Shown piece by piece: positions 54,533-62,941 of a DNA stretch of 64,000 nt. The position numbers were made by a program, and so were the translations under genes. Numbering within the stretch: position 1 is the first letter of the stretch; each line of letters begins with the position of its first letter. Source of the stretch: Bradyrhizobium arachidis (GTDB lineage Bacteria; Pseudomonadota; Alphaproteobacteria; Rhizobiales; Xanthobacteraceae); assembly GCF_015291705.1 (NCBI RefSeq), contig NZ_CP030050.1:434001-498000 (forward strand), written 5' to 3'. The notes under the pieces are model-generated. The model saw nothing but the letters and a program-made list of their open reading frames with translations, had not been told where the DNA came from and did no database searches.

Positions 54533-55168
54533 ATGGCCGAACAAAGCTCTCGCGGTGAAATCTTCGTGGTCGACGACGACCCTGCCGTTCGCGACACCTT
54601 GTCGATGGTGTTGAAGGCGGCGGGTTATGAGGTGATCTGTTTTGCGGACGGCGCTGCGCTGCTCTCCGTCGCGCGAAACCGCACACCGGCTGCGATCCTG
54701 CTCGACGTGCACATTCCCGGAAAGTCGGGCCTCGACATCCTGAAGGAGCTGCATGGCGAGGACTATCCGGCACCGATCTTCATGATCTCCGGGCAGGGCG
54801 ACATCACCATGGCGGTGGGCGCCATCAAGAGCGGCGCGCTCGATTTCATCGAGAAGCCGTTCCGCGGCAGCGAGATCGTCGGCCGGCTCGACGAGGCGAT
54901 CGGGGCCTATGCTCGCAGGCAGGCGGAAAACGCCTCGCCGAAATTCGGCTCGCTGCATTTCCCCGGACGCGAGCCGTTGACGCGCAGGGAGCGCGAGGTG
55001 CTGGAGCAGTTCGCCTCCGGTGCGTCCAACAAGGAAGCCGGCCGCACGCTCGGCATCAGCCCGCGCACCATCGAGGACCATCGCGCCAACATCATGAAGA
55101 AGCTCGGCGCACGCAACGCCGCCGACCTGATCCGCATCGTGATGACCGCGGCCCAGCGCGCGTCGTAA
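54533..55168 (+). CDS. FixJ/NarL-type two-component response regulator
   Basis: 211 residues. Receiver: IFVVDDDPAVRDTLSMVLKA, phospho-Asp in AILLDVHIPGKSGLDIL, FMISGQGDITMAVGAI and the Lys in DFIEKPFRG. HTH: LTRREREVLEQFASGASNKE and ISPRTIEDHRANIMKKLGAR. FixJ-family layout. The cognate kinase is not adjacent on the same strand; the large kinase downstream is convergent. ATG 54533 is preferred over ATG 54524. Confidence 0.9.
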   Translation: MAEQSSRGEIFVVDDDPAVRDTLSMVLKAAGYEVICFADGAALLSVARNRTPAAILLDVHIPGKSGLDILKELHGEDYPAPIFMISGQGDITMAVGAIKSGALDFIEKPFRGSEIVGRLDEAIGAYARRQAENASPKFGSLHFPGREPLTRREREVLEQFASGASNKEAGRTLGISPRTIEDHRANIMKKLGARNAADLIRIVMTAAQRAS

Positions 55169-55246
55169 GCGCTGGTTCGTTCTGGGTTCCGGCTCTGCAC
55201 AGCAGCGCTGCGCGCTGCAGTGCGTCCGGGACACGAGAGCGAGGCC

Positions 55247-58200
55247 TCAAGCGCTCAGGGCCTTGCGGATGATCCGCGCGAGATCCGACTTGCGGTAGGG
55301 CTTCGCCAGCAGCAGCACGCCCGAATCCAGCCGGCCGTGATGGATGATCGCGTTCTCGGTATAGCCTGACGTGTAGACCACCTTCAGATCGGGACGCGTC
55401 TTCGTCAGCTCGTCGGCGAGCTGCCGTCCGTTCATCTTGCCGGGCATGATGACGTCGGTGAATAGCAGGTCGAACGGCTTGCCGGTGGCGACGATCGCGA
55501 GCGCCTCAGCGGCGTTCGCGGCCTGCAAGGTGACGTAACCCAGCGAATGCAGCTGCGCCAGCACGTAGTCGCGCACCAGCCGGTCGTCCTCGACCACGAG
55601 GATCGTCTCGTGTCCGCCCTCGATCGTCACCGGTGTCACGCCCTCTGTGGCCACCGTCGGCGTCTTGCCGGGCGGCAGGTACATCTTGATCGTGGTGCCG
55701 TGGCCTTCCTCGCTGTAGATCTTGATGTGTCCCGCGGACTGCTTGATGAAGCCGTAGACCATCGAAAGCCCGAGCCCCGTGCCCTTGCCCGGTCCCTTCG
55801 AGGTGAAGAACGGGTCGAACACCCTCGCCAGCATGCTCGCCGGAATGCCGGTGCCGGTGTCGCTCACGGCGATCAGCACGTAATGCCCGGGCCTGACATC
55901 GTTGACGCTGGCATAGACCTCGTCGAGATAGGCGGCACCCGTCTCCACGATCAGCTTGCCGCCGCCCGGCATGGCGTCGCGGGCATTGAGCGCGAGGTTG
56001 AGGATCGCGGTGGTGAGCTGGTTGGGGTCGACGATCGCGACGCAGTTCTCGTCCTCGAACACCGATTCGATCTGGATCTGCTCGCCCAGGGTCGGCCGCA
56101 ACAGCTTCGCGGTGTCGATGATCAGCGAATTGATGTCGATCTCGCGCGGCTGCAGCGGCTGCTTGCGCGCGAAGGCGAGCAGATGCTGGGTCAGCTCGGC
56201 GCCGCGCGCGGCGGCCTCGTCGATCATCTTGGTGATGGCCGCAAGCTGCGGCTCCTTCTCGACCGCCTCCGCCAGGATCTCGATCGTCCCGGTGATGACG
56301 GTGAGGATGTTGTTGAAGTCGTGCGCGACGCCGCCGGTGAGCTGGCCGACCGCCTCCATCTTCTCGGCGTGGCGGATACGCTCCTCGGCCGCGATCTTGT
56401 CGGTGAGGTCGCGGTAGAACACGTTGAACAGCAGGCCCTCGCGGCGCTTCAGCGCGGTGACGCTCAGCTCGGCCTTGAATTCCTTGCCATCGCGCCGCCG
56501 GCACATGAGCTCGCGGCGGCGGTTCAGCGTCCTACCGTCCTCCTCTTCCAGGAAGCGCTTCAGGCCGGCCTGGACCCGCGCGCGATCGCTCTCGGCCACG
56601 ATCAGGTCGATCGTGCTCTTGCCGAGCACCTCGTCGCGGCGCCAGCCGAACAGCTGTTCCGCCTGCGAGTTCCAGTTCAGGATCCTGCTCGCCTCGTCGG
56701 TCTGGACGAAGGCGTCGAGCGAGGTCTCGACGATGTTGCGGGCGAGCCGTTCGCTCTCTTGCAGGGATTCCTGCGCGAGCCTTGCCTCCGTCATGTCGCG
56801 TCCGACGAAGAAGAACCGGTGCGCCTGCTCGGACCAGCTGCCGAGCCATGACAGCCAGACCTCGTGCCCGTTCTTGTGGAAGCAGCGGGTGTCGTCGAGC
56901 TTGGGGCGGTCACCGCGCCGCAGCGCGCGCATCTCCGCGCGGGAATGCTCCAGATGATCGGGATGAACGAAATCGGCGCCGCTGCGGCCGATCATCTCGG
57001 CCGGCTTGTAGCCGAGAATGGTCTCGCTGCTCGGACTGATCTGCGCGACATGGCCGCGTGCGTCCATGATCATGATCAGATCCTGCGAGGTGTCGAAGAT
57101 CTGGCGGCGCTCCTCGAGCCGCTGCTGCAGCACGCGCTCGGCCCGCCGCGCCTCGGTGAGGCTGCGCGCGCTGCCGGAGGCGCCGACGATCTCGCCCGAA
57201 GGTCCCCTGATCGGCGAGAGGCTGAGCGAGATCTCGACCGGCGTGCCGTCCTTGCGCACGCGCACCGTCTCGAAGCGCTCGATCGGCTCGCCGCTCGCGA
57301 TCCGCCGCAGATAGTCCTTGCCCTGCTCGCGGCGGTCGGGCGGGACTATGATGGAGGTGGGCTGGCCGATCGCCTCGTCCGCCGAATAGCCATAGAGGCG
57401 CTCTGCCGCCGGATTCCAGCCGGTGATGATGGCCGCGAGCGTCTGCATCACGATCGCATCGTCGGACGATTCGACCGCGGCGCTGAACAATTGCTCGCGC
57501 GCCGCATGATGGCTTCGCGCGGCCTCGGTGCGGCGATGCTCTCGGACCTCGCGCTCGAGCGCGGCCGTGTTCGCCCTGGTCTCTTCGACCATCTGGGCAA
57601 AAGCGCGCGCCAGCACGCCGGTTTCGCCGCTGGCGTCGACCGGAATGTCCGCCGGCCGTCCGCTGCCGATGGCCTCCACCGCCGCGGTCAGGCGTCCGAT
57701 CGGCCGGGTCAATGAGCGCGCCAGCAGCACCGCGAGCGCCGCCGCGGCGAGCACGGCGAGCACGCCGACGAGCAGGGACGTCTTCTGAATGGCGGCCGGC
57801 ACGCGGCCGAACACGGCCGGGGGAACGGTCACGATGATCGCGATCCACTCCTTGCCCGCAAGCAGCGCCGGCGCGAGCGCCGCGCCGCTTGGCCGGCCCG
57901 CGACGTCGGTCGTGAGGTGCGTCGACACGTCGGGCGTGCCGGCCGCGGCTGAAAAATACGGAAAATCATTGCGCCAGTTGGTGGGATGGCCATGCAACGA
58001 GCCGAATTCCCGCGTGCGGTCAGGATTGACGAGATAGTCGCCGCGCGAATTCACGACATAGATTTCGCCTCCCGAGCTCGTCGCCGCGCGGACGCGCTCG
58101 AGTGCCGGACGCATGTCGATATTGGCGACGATGATGCCGAACGGCTTGCCCGCCGCCGTGAAAAGCGGCGTCGCGACCCGCAGGGTCGGAATGTGCAAGT

Positions 58201-58843
58201 CCGTGGTCCCGCCCTGCCGGGTCGCGAGGTCAATCGGCGACACGTAAATCTCGCCCGGCGCGAGCTTGATCGTTTCCTGGAAGTAGGTTCGCTCGGTCTT
58301 GTGCGCCAGCTCGCTATTGGGGACGGTCCGTGCCGCCCCATTCGGGCCCGAGCGATCGACGCGGACCAGCTCGCGCTGGTCGTCGTCAATGCCGATGATT
58401 CGAAACTGCCCGTAGCTGGGCTTGGCCTCGATCTCGGCCACGAGCCGGGTTGCGATGCGCTCGCGCCAGGTCTGCTCCGAGACGCCGTCAGACGCGTCAA
58501 TTCCGCCGCCGATGTGAGCGCGGATCAGGCCGTTGATGGCTGCGGCGGAGCGATAGCCGATCAGATCGCCGCGAACGCCGGAAACGTAGGATTCGAGATT
58601 GGTCGCCAGCAGCCGCGACTGGGCTTCGACCCGCTCCAGCACGCGCGGAATGACGGCTTGCGTGATGTTGCGATAGCCGAGCCAGCCGACGGCGGCCACG
58701 GTCACCGCCACCAGCAGGATCATCGCGATGGCCAGCCGCGTCGTGAGCGTCATGGGGATGTTCGCTGGACGTCCCGTATGGCCACGCTTGTTCTGGACTG
58801 GAGCAGAGGAGCCGTCCTCGTCATCGCTGGCCGGAGCTGACAT
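55247..58843 (-). CDS. Hybrid sensor histidine kinase (Cache-HAMP-PAS-HisKA-HATPase-REC)
   Basis: 1198 residues. N-terminal TM (LAIAMILLVAVTVAAVGWLG), periplasmic Cache-type sensor to about residue 300, second TM (LLVGVLAVLAAAALAVLLAR), HAMP, three PAS domains (LYGYSADEAIGQPTSIIVP; ILGYKPAEMIGRSGADFVHP; LFGWRRDEVLGKSTIDLIV). HisKA: VGQLTGGVAHDFNNILTVIT. HATPase: LNLALNARDAMPGGGKLIVE and DTGTGIPASMLARVFDPFFT. C-terminal receiver: LLFTDVIMPGKMNGRQLADE. Start ATG 58843 with GGAGAGG; it overlaps the upstream receiver gene by 23 bases. The ligand is unknown; Hpt at 45.5 kb is a possible partner. Confidence 0.93.
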   Translation of the reverse strand: MSAPASDDEDGSSAPVQNKRGHTGRPANIPMTLTTRLAIAMILLVAVTVAAVGWLGYRNITQAVIPRVLERVEAQSRLLATNLESYVSGVRGDLIGYRSAAAINGLIRAHIGGGIDASDGVSEQTWRERIATRLVAEIEAKPSYGQFRIIGIDDDQRELVRVDRSGPNGAARTVPNSELAHKTERTYFQETIKLAPGEIYVSPIDLATRQGGTTDLHIPTLRVATPLFTAAGKPFGIIVANIDMRPALERVRAATSSGGEIYVVNSRGDYLVNPDRTREFGSLHGHPTNWRNDFPYFSAAAGTPDVSTHLTTDVAGRPSGAALAPALLAGKEWIAIIVTVPPAVFGRVPAAIQKTSLLVGVLAVLAAAALAVLLARSLTRPIGRLTAAVEAIGSGRPADIPVDASGETGVLARAFAQMVEETRANTAALEREVREHRRTEAARSHHAAREQLFSAAVESSDDAIVMQTLAAIITGWNPAAERLYGYSADEAIGQPTSIIVPPDRREQGKDYLRRIASGEPIERFETVRVRKDGTPVEISLSLSPIRGPSGEIVGASGSARSLTEARRAERVLQQRLEERRQIFDTSQDLIMIMDARGHVAQISPSSETILGYKPAEMIGRSGADFVHPDHLEHSRAEMRALRRGDRPKLDDTRCFHKNGHEVWLSWLGSWSEQAHRFFFVGRDMTEARLAQESLQESERLARNIVETSLDAFVQTDEASRILNWNSQAEQLFGWRRDEVLGKSTIDLIVAESDRARVQAGLKRFLEEEDGRTLNRRRELMCRRRDGKEFKAELSVTALKRREGLLFNVFYRDLTDKIAAEERIRHAEKMEAVGQLTGGVAHDFNNILTVITGTIEILAEAVEKEPQLAAITKMIDEAAARGAELTQHLLAFARKQPLQPREIDINSLIIDTAKLLRPTLGEQIQIESVFEDENCVAIVDPNQLTTAILNLALNARDAMPGGGKLIVETGAAYLDEVYASVNDVRPGHYVLIAVSDTGTGIPASMLARVFDPFFTSKGPGKGTGLGLSMVYGFIKQSAGHIKIYSEEGHGTTIKMYLPPGKTPTVATEGVTPVTIEGGHETILVVEDDRLVRDYVLAQLHSLGYVTLQAANAAEALAIVATGKPFDLLFTDVIMPGKMNGRQLADELTKTRPDLKVVYTSGYTENAIIHHGRLDSGVLLLAKPYRKSDLARIIRKALSA

Positions 58844-59240
58844 CGGACCTCTCCGGCAGAGTCGCCTCCAGGCAGCCATCGACCGCGGCGAGTAGGGCGC
58901 CGGGCCCGAACGGCTTTTGCAGGCTCGCCACCGCGCCGAGCTTGGTCGCCATCTTCAGGAAATCCGGCTCCGCATAGGCGTCCGGCGTGGCCGAACGGCC
59001 GGAGATCACGATGATCGGAACGGCCGGCCACTGTGCCCGGATGTGGCGCATCGTCTCCAGCCCATCCATGCCGGGCATGAAGATGTCGAGAAACAACAGG
59101 TCGAAATGGCTGGCCTCGAACGCTGCAAGTCCCTGGCGGCCGTCGCCGGCGACGGTGACGTGATGTCCGGCCCTCTCCAGGAGCAGCCGGATCGTGATCT
59201 GCACGGCGGGGTCGTCATCCACGATCAGGATGTTGGCCAC
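58821..59240 (-). CDS. Single-domain response regulator
   Basis: 139 residues, GTG start 59240 (VANILIVDDDPAVQITIRLL) with GGAGG upstream. Phospho-Asp in LLFLDIFMPGMDGLETM, Ser/Thr in IIVISGRSATPD and Lys in VASLQKPFGPGALLAAV. Translationally coupled to the hybrid kinase downstream. Confidence 0.88.
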   Translation of the reverse strand: MANILIVDDDPAVQITIRLLLERAGHHVTVAGDGRQGLAAFEASHFDLLFLDIFMPGMDGLETMRHIRAQWPAVPIIVISGRSATPDAYAEPDFLKMATKLGAVASLQKPFGPGALLAAVDGCLEATLPERSDVSSGQR

Positions 59241-59489
59241 GTCTGAAATCCTCCGGGGCGGAGGGACATTCCAGCGCCCCCAAATCAAGCCATCAAATAT
59301 GAAATTGTTGCGCGGATTCCGCCCAGCCTGCAAGCACTTCGCGACGACGCGGCGGTTTTCCGGCGCGGCTCGTCCCGGTGTCGCCATTATGCATGCTTTC
59401 GTGCACATGGTCTTGGCGGATGTGCCGCAAAAGCCGGTGGAACTGGCCCGAACGTTTATTCCAGAGTTCGGTGACGGTTCATCGCAGCC

Positions 59490-60194
59490 CTAGTCGGTCA
59501 GGTACTCGGGATAGCGGCTCCGGATCTTGTCCAGCTCGCTCAGGGTGCCCGACAGGTGTGTGCGCAGGTGCTGCTGCGCGGCATCGGGGTCGCCGGCCTC
59601 GATCGCGCGCGTGATCAGCTTGTGATGGCGCACGATGTTCTGGGCCTTGCCGGGTGAGGGCAGATGCAGCCGGCGCAGCCGGTCGATATGTCCGCTGCGG
59701 CTGCGCACCAGCGACCAGAGCTCCTGCTTGCCCGCGGCGGCATAAAGCTGCGCGTGAAAATCATTGTCGCCGGCGATGAAGCTCTCGAAATCGCCGGCCT
59801 TGGCGAATTGCTGCTGGAGCGCGATCGCGTGGTCGAGCCGGATGACCAGGGCCGCGTCATGCTCTTCCGCGAGCAGCCGGACGATTTCGAGCTCCAGCGC
59901 CTGGCGCAGGAAATGGGCCTGCTCGGCGCGGCCGACATCGACCCGGCTGACCACGGTCGCGTGCTGCGGAAACACCTCGACCAGTCCTTCTTCCTCAAGC
60001 CGCATCAGGGCGTCGCGGATCGGGGTCGAGCTGACGCCGAATTGCGTGGCGAGCTCGGTGCGCGACAGCGGCGCGCCCGGCGGCAGTTCGAGTGCGAGAA
60101 TGGCGTTGCGCAGCCGCTCGAACACCTGCGGCGCGGCCTGCCGGGCCCGGTCGAGGCGGGCGGCCGCGCGCGGCGCGGTATGGACGGTTTCCAT
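59490..60194 (-). CDS. GntR family transcriptional regulator (FCD type)
   Basis: 234 residues. The winged HTH is N-terminal (AILALELPPGAPLSRTELAT; SSTPIRDALMRLEEEGLVEV). The FCD ligand domain follows (FLRQALELEIVRLLAEEHDA; FESFIAGDNDFHAQLYAAAG; HHKLITRAIEAGDPDAAQQH). His/Asp residues there suggest metal-dependent carboxylate binding. Divergent from the ABC-dehydratase operon with a 26-bp palindrome between, so it is its likely repressor. Start ATG 60194. Confidence 0.92.
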   Translation of the reverse strand: METVHTAPRAAARLDRARQAAPQVFERLRNAILALELPPGAPLSRTELATQFGVSSTPIRDALMRLEEEGLVEVFPQHATVVSRVDVGRAEQAHFLRQALELEIVRLLAEEHDAALVIRLDHAIALQQQFAKAGDFESFIAGDNDFHAQLYAAAGKQELWSLVRSRSGHIDRLRRLHLPSPGKAQNIVRHHKLITRAIEAGDPDAAQQHLRTHLSGTLSELDKIRSRYPEYLTD

Positions 60195-60220
60195 GGCAAT
60201 GGCTCCGGCAGGCTTGCCTT

Positions 60221-60246
60221 TGATGCACTAATGCATTAGTGCATCA
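60221..60246. promoter_or_regulatory. Perfect 26-bp palindrome, GntR operator
   Basis: Each arm reads TGATGCACTAATG (60221-60233) and its exact complement to 60246. It lies 26 bases from the GntR start codon and 42 bases from the first transporter gene. Core ATGCATTAGTGCAT resembles FadR/VanR-type sites. Probable repressor site for both directions. Confidence 0.75.
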
Positions 60247-60288
60247 GCGGGATCGCACGTCAATGGCGGCCGGAGGAAACGAACAACA

Positions 60289-61308
60289 ATGATGAAGCAA
60301 TTGCAGCGTGGCCTTGCGGCCATGGCCTTGATCACCGCCGCCGCCCTTTTCGCGCCCGCGGCGCAGGCGCAGCAGAAATCCGAGATCGCGCTGTCGCGCC
60401 AGCCCGGCATTTTCTACATGCCGAGCCACATCATGGAGAAGCTGAAGCTGATCGAGAAGCATGCGGCTTCGCTCGGCGTTTCCGGCGTCACCACCAAATG
60501 GATCACCTTCTCCGGCGGCGGCGCGCAGACCGATGCGCTGCTCGCGGGCGGCGTCGACATCCTCAACACCGGCACCGGCAATCTGCTGCTGCTGTGGGAT
60601 CGCACCCGCGGCGGCGTGAAGGGCATCGTCGCGACCTCGGCGCAGCCGATGACGCTGATCAGCCGCGACGACAACATCAAGTCGATCAAGGATTTTGGGC
60701 CCGCCGACAAGATCGCGGTGCCGACGGTGAAGGTCTCAACCCAGGCGATCGTGCTTCAGATCGCCGCCGCCGAAGCGTTCGGCGCCGACCAATGGTCGAA
60801 GCTCGATGCCAACACCGTGCAGCTCGGCCATCCCGACGCCTATGCGGCGCTGTCCAATCCGAAGCACGAGGTGCACACCCACTTCTCGATCCCGCCCTTC
60901 ACCTTCCTGGAGCTGAAGAACGTGCCGGGCGCGCATGTCGTGCTGAACTCGCCCGACGTGATGGGCGGCCCGCTCAGCCAGGCGCAATTCTTCACCACGA
61001 CCAAGTTCGCTGACGCCAACCCGAAGATCATCAAGGCCGTGCGCGATGCCACCAAGGAGGCGCAGGACCTGATCCGCAGCGATACGAAGCAGGCGGTCGA
61101 GATCTACAAGGAGATCACCGGCGACAAGACCTCGGTCGAGGAGCTGCTCGATCTGCTCAAGCAGCCCGGCATGATGGAGTGGAATCTCGAGCCGCAGGGC
61201 ACGATGAAGTTCGCCGCCCATCTCTATAAGACCGGCACGCTGAAGACCCAGCCCAAGGCCTGGACGGACTACTATCTCCCCGTCGCGCACGACCTGAAGG
61301 GCAACTGA
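60289..61308 (+). CDS. ABC transporter substrate-binding protein (NitT/TauT type)
   Basis: 339 residues with a signal peptide (LAAMALITAAALFAPAAQAQ). IALSRQPGIFYMPSHIMEKL, LLAGGVDILNTGTGNLLLLW and DFGPADKIAVPTVKVSTQAI are NMT1-like. GGAGGAAAC precedes ATG 60289. The stop overlaps the ATPase start by one base. The substrate is presumably a sugar acid or other hydroxy acid, given the dehydratase in the operon (inference). Confidence 0.88.
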   Translation: MMKQLQRGLAAMALITAAALFAPAAQAQQKSEIALSRQPGIFYMPSHIMEKLKLIEKHAASLGVSGVTTKWITFSGGGAQTDALLAGGVDILNTGTGNLLLLWDRTRGGVKGIVATSAQPMTLISRDDNIKSIKDFGPADKIAVPTVKVSTQAIVLQIAAAEAFGADQWSKLDANTVQLGHPDAYAALSNPKHEVHTHFSIPPFTFLELKNVPGAHVVLNSPDVMGGPLSQAQFFTTTKFADANPKIIKAVRDATKEAQDLIRSDTKQAVEIYKEITGDKTSVEELLDLLKQPGMMEWNLEPQGTMKFAAHLYKTGTLKTQPKAWTDYYLPVAHDLKGN

Positions 61309-62069
61309 TGGCGCTGCTCGACGTCAACTCCGTGACGCTGCGCTACAAGACCTCGAGCGCAGTCGTCACAGCCACGGAGAGGGTGAGTTTCACTGTCGAC
61401 AAGTCCGACCGCTTCGTGCTGCTCGGACCGTCCGGCTGCGGCAAGTCCACCCTGCTCAAGGCCGTCGGCGGCTATATGTCGCCGAGCGAAGGCCGCATGA
61501 GCATCAGCGGCCGCGAGATTCACGGCCCCGGCGCCGACCGCATGATGATCTTCCAGGAGTTCGACCAGCTGCTGCCCTGGAAGAGCGTGCTCGCCAACGT
61601 GATGTTCCCGCTGCTGACGGCGCGAAAGCTGTCGCGCAAGGACGCCGAGGCGAAGGCGCGGGCCTATATCGAGAAGGTCGGCCTCACCCGCGTGGTCGAT
61701 GCCTATCCGCACACGCTCTCCGGCGGCATGAAGCAGCGCGTCGCGATCGCGCGCGGCATGGCGATGGAGCCGGACATTTTGCTGATGGACGAGCCGTTCG
61801 CAGCGCTCGATGCGCTGACGCGCCGGACCTGCCAGGACGAATTGCTCCAGCTCTGGAGCGAGACCAAGTTCACCGTGCTGTTCGTGACCCATTCGATCGC
61901 CGAAGCGATCCGCATCGGCAACCGCATCCTGCTGCTGTCGCCGCATCCGGGCCGGGTCAAGGCCGAGGTCGTCGACGTCGACAAGGTCAGCAATGACGAC
62001 GGCAGCGCCGGCCGGCTCGAGAAGGAGATCCACGATCTCCTGTTTGCCGGCGAAGCAACGGCGCACTAG
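61308..62069 (+). CDS. ABC transporter ATP-binding protein (NitT/TauT type)
   Basis: 253 residues. Walker A LLGPSGCGKSTLLKAVGG, Q-loop MMIFQEFDQLLPWKSV, signature LSGGMKQRVAIARGM, Walker B ILLMDEPFAALDALT and H-loop FVTHSIAEAIRIG. Overlaps the binding protein stop (TGATG). Confidence 0.93.
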   Translation: MALLDVNSVTLRYKTSSAVVTATERVSFTVDKSDRFVLLGPSGCGKSTLLKAVGGYMSPSEGRMSISGREIHGPGADRMMIFQEFDQLLPWKSVLANVMFPLLTARKLSRKDAEAKARAYIEKVGLTRVVDAYPHTLSGGMKQRVAIARGMAMEPDILLMDEPFAALDALTRRTCQDELLQLWSETKFTVLFVTHSIAEAIRIGNRILLLSPHPGRVKAEVVDVDKVSNDDGSAGRLEKEIHDLLFAGEATAH

Positions 62070-62080
62070 GGGAGCCGCGC

Positions 62081-62941
62081 ATGGGCGAAGCGAGAATTCT
62101 GCTGCGTGACGCGCCGGTCGCCACCATCGGCGCAGGCGAGGTCGAGCGCAAGCTGAGCGTGCTTGAACTGTTGTGGAACGACGGTTTCGTGCGCAAGACC
62201 GTCATCATCCTGTTCCTCGCCGCGGTCTGGGAAGCCTACGGCGTCTACCTCGACAATCCCCTGCTGTTTCCGACGCTGCACGACACGCTTCTGACGCTGT
62301 ACGACCGCGTGAAGGACGGCACGATCCCGATGCGGGCCTGGACCTCGCTAAAAGTCTTGTTCATGGGCTATTCCGCCGGCATCGTGCTCGCTGCAATCTT
62401 CACCATCCTTGCGATCTCCACCCGGATCGGCACCGATTTCCTGGAAACGGTGACGGCGATGTTCAACCCGCTGCCGGCGATCGCGCTCTTGCCGCTGGCG
62501 TTGATCTGGTTCGGGCTCGGAAATGGCAGCCTGGTCTTCGTGCTGATCCATTCGGTGCTGTGGCCGGTTGCGCTCAACACCCATTCCGGCTTCAAGAGCG
62601 TGTCCAACACGCTGCGCATGGTCGGGCGCAATTACGGCCTGCGCGGCTTGCCTTATGTGGCGAAAATCCTGATCCCCGCGGCGTTCGGCTCGATCCTGAC
62701 CGGCCTCAAGATCGGCTGGGCCTTCGCCTGGCGAACCCTGATCGCGGCCGAGCTGGTGTTCGGCGTGTCCTCGGGGCAGGGCGGGCTCGGCTGGTTCATC
62801 TTCGAGAACCGCAACCTGCTCGACATACCCGCGGTGTTCGCGGGCCTCTTGACGGTGATCATCATCGGGCTCTTTGTCGAGAACCTGATCTTCCGCGCCA
62901 TCGAGCGGAATACCGTCCAGAAGTGGGGCACTCAATCATGA
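62081..62941 (+). CDS. ABC transporter permease (NitT/TauT type)
   Basis: 286 residues with six or so membrane segments (IILFLAAVWEAYGVYLDNPL; LFMGYSAGIVLAAIFTILAI; AIALLPLALIWFGLGNGSLV). The EAA-type loop is SVSNTLRMVGRNYGLRGLPY. Start ATG 62081, 11 bases after the ATPase stop; the last 4 bases overlap the dehydratase start. Confidence 0.93.
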   Translation: MGEARILLRDAPVATIGAGEVERKLSVLELLWNDGFVRKTVIILFLAAVWEAYGVYLDNPLLFPTLHDTLLTLYDRVKDGTIPMRAWTSLKVLFMGYSAGIVLAAIFTILAISTRIGTDFLETVTAMFNPLPAIALLPLALIWFGLGNGSLVFVLIHSVLWPVALNTHSGFKSVSNTLRMVGRNYGLRGLPYVAKILIPAAFGSILTGLKIGWAFAWRTLIAAELVFGVSSGQGGLGWFIFENRNLLDIPAVFAGLLTVIIIGLFVENLIFRAIERNTVQKWGTQS

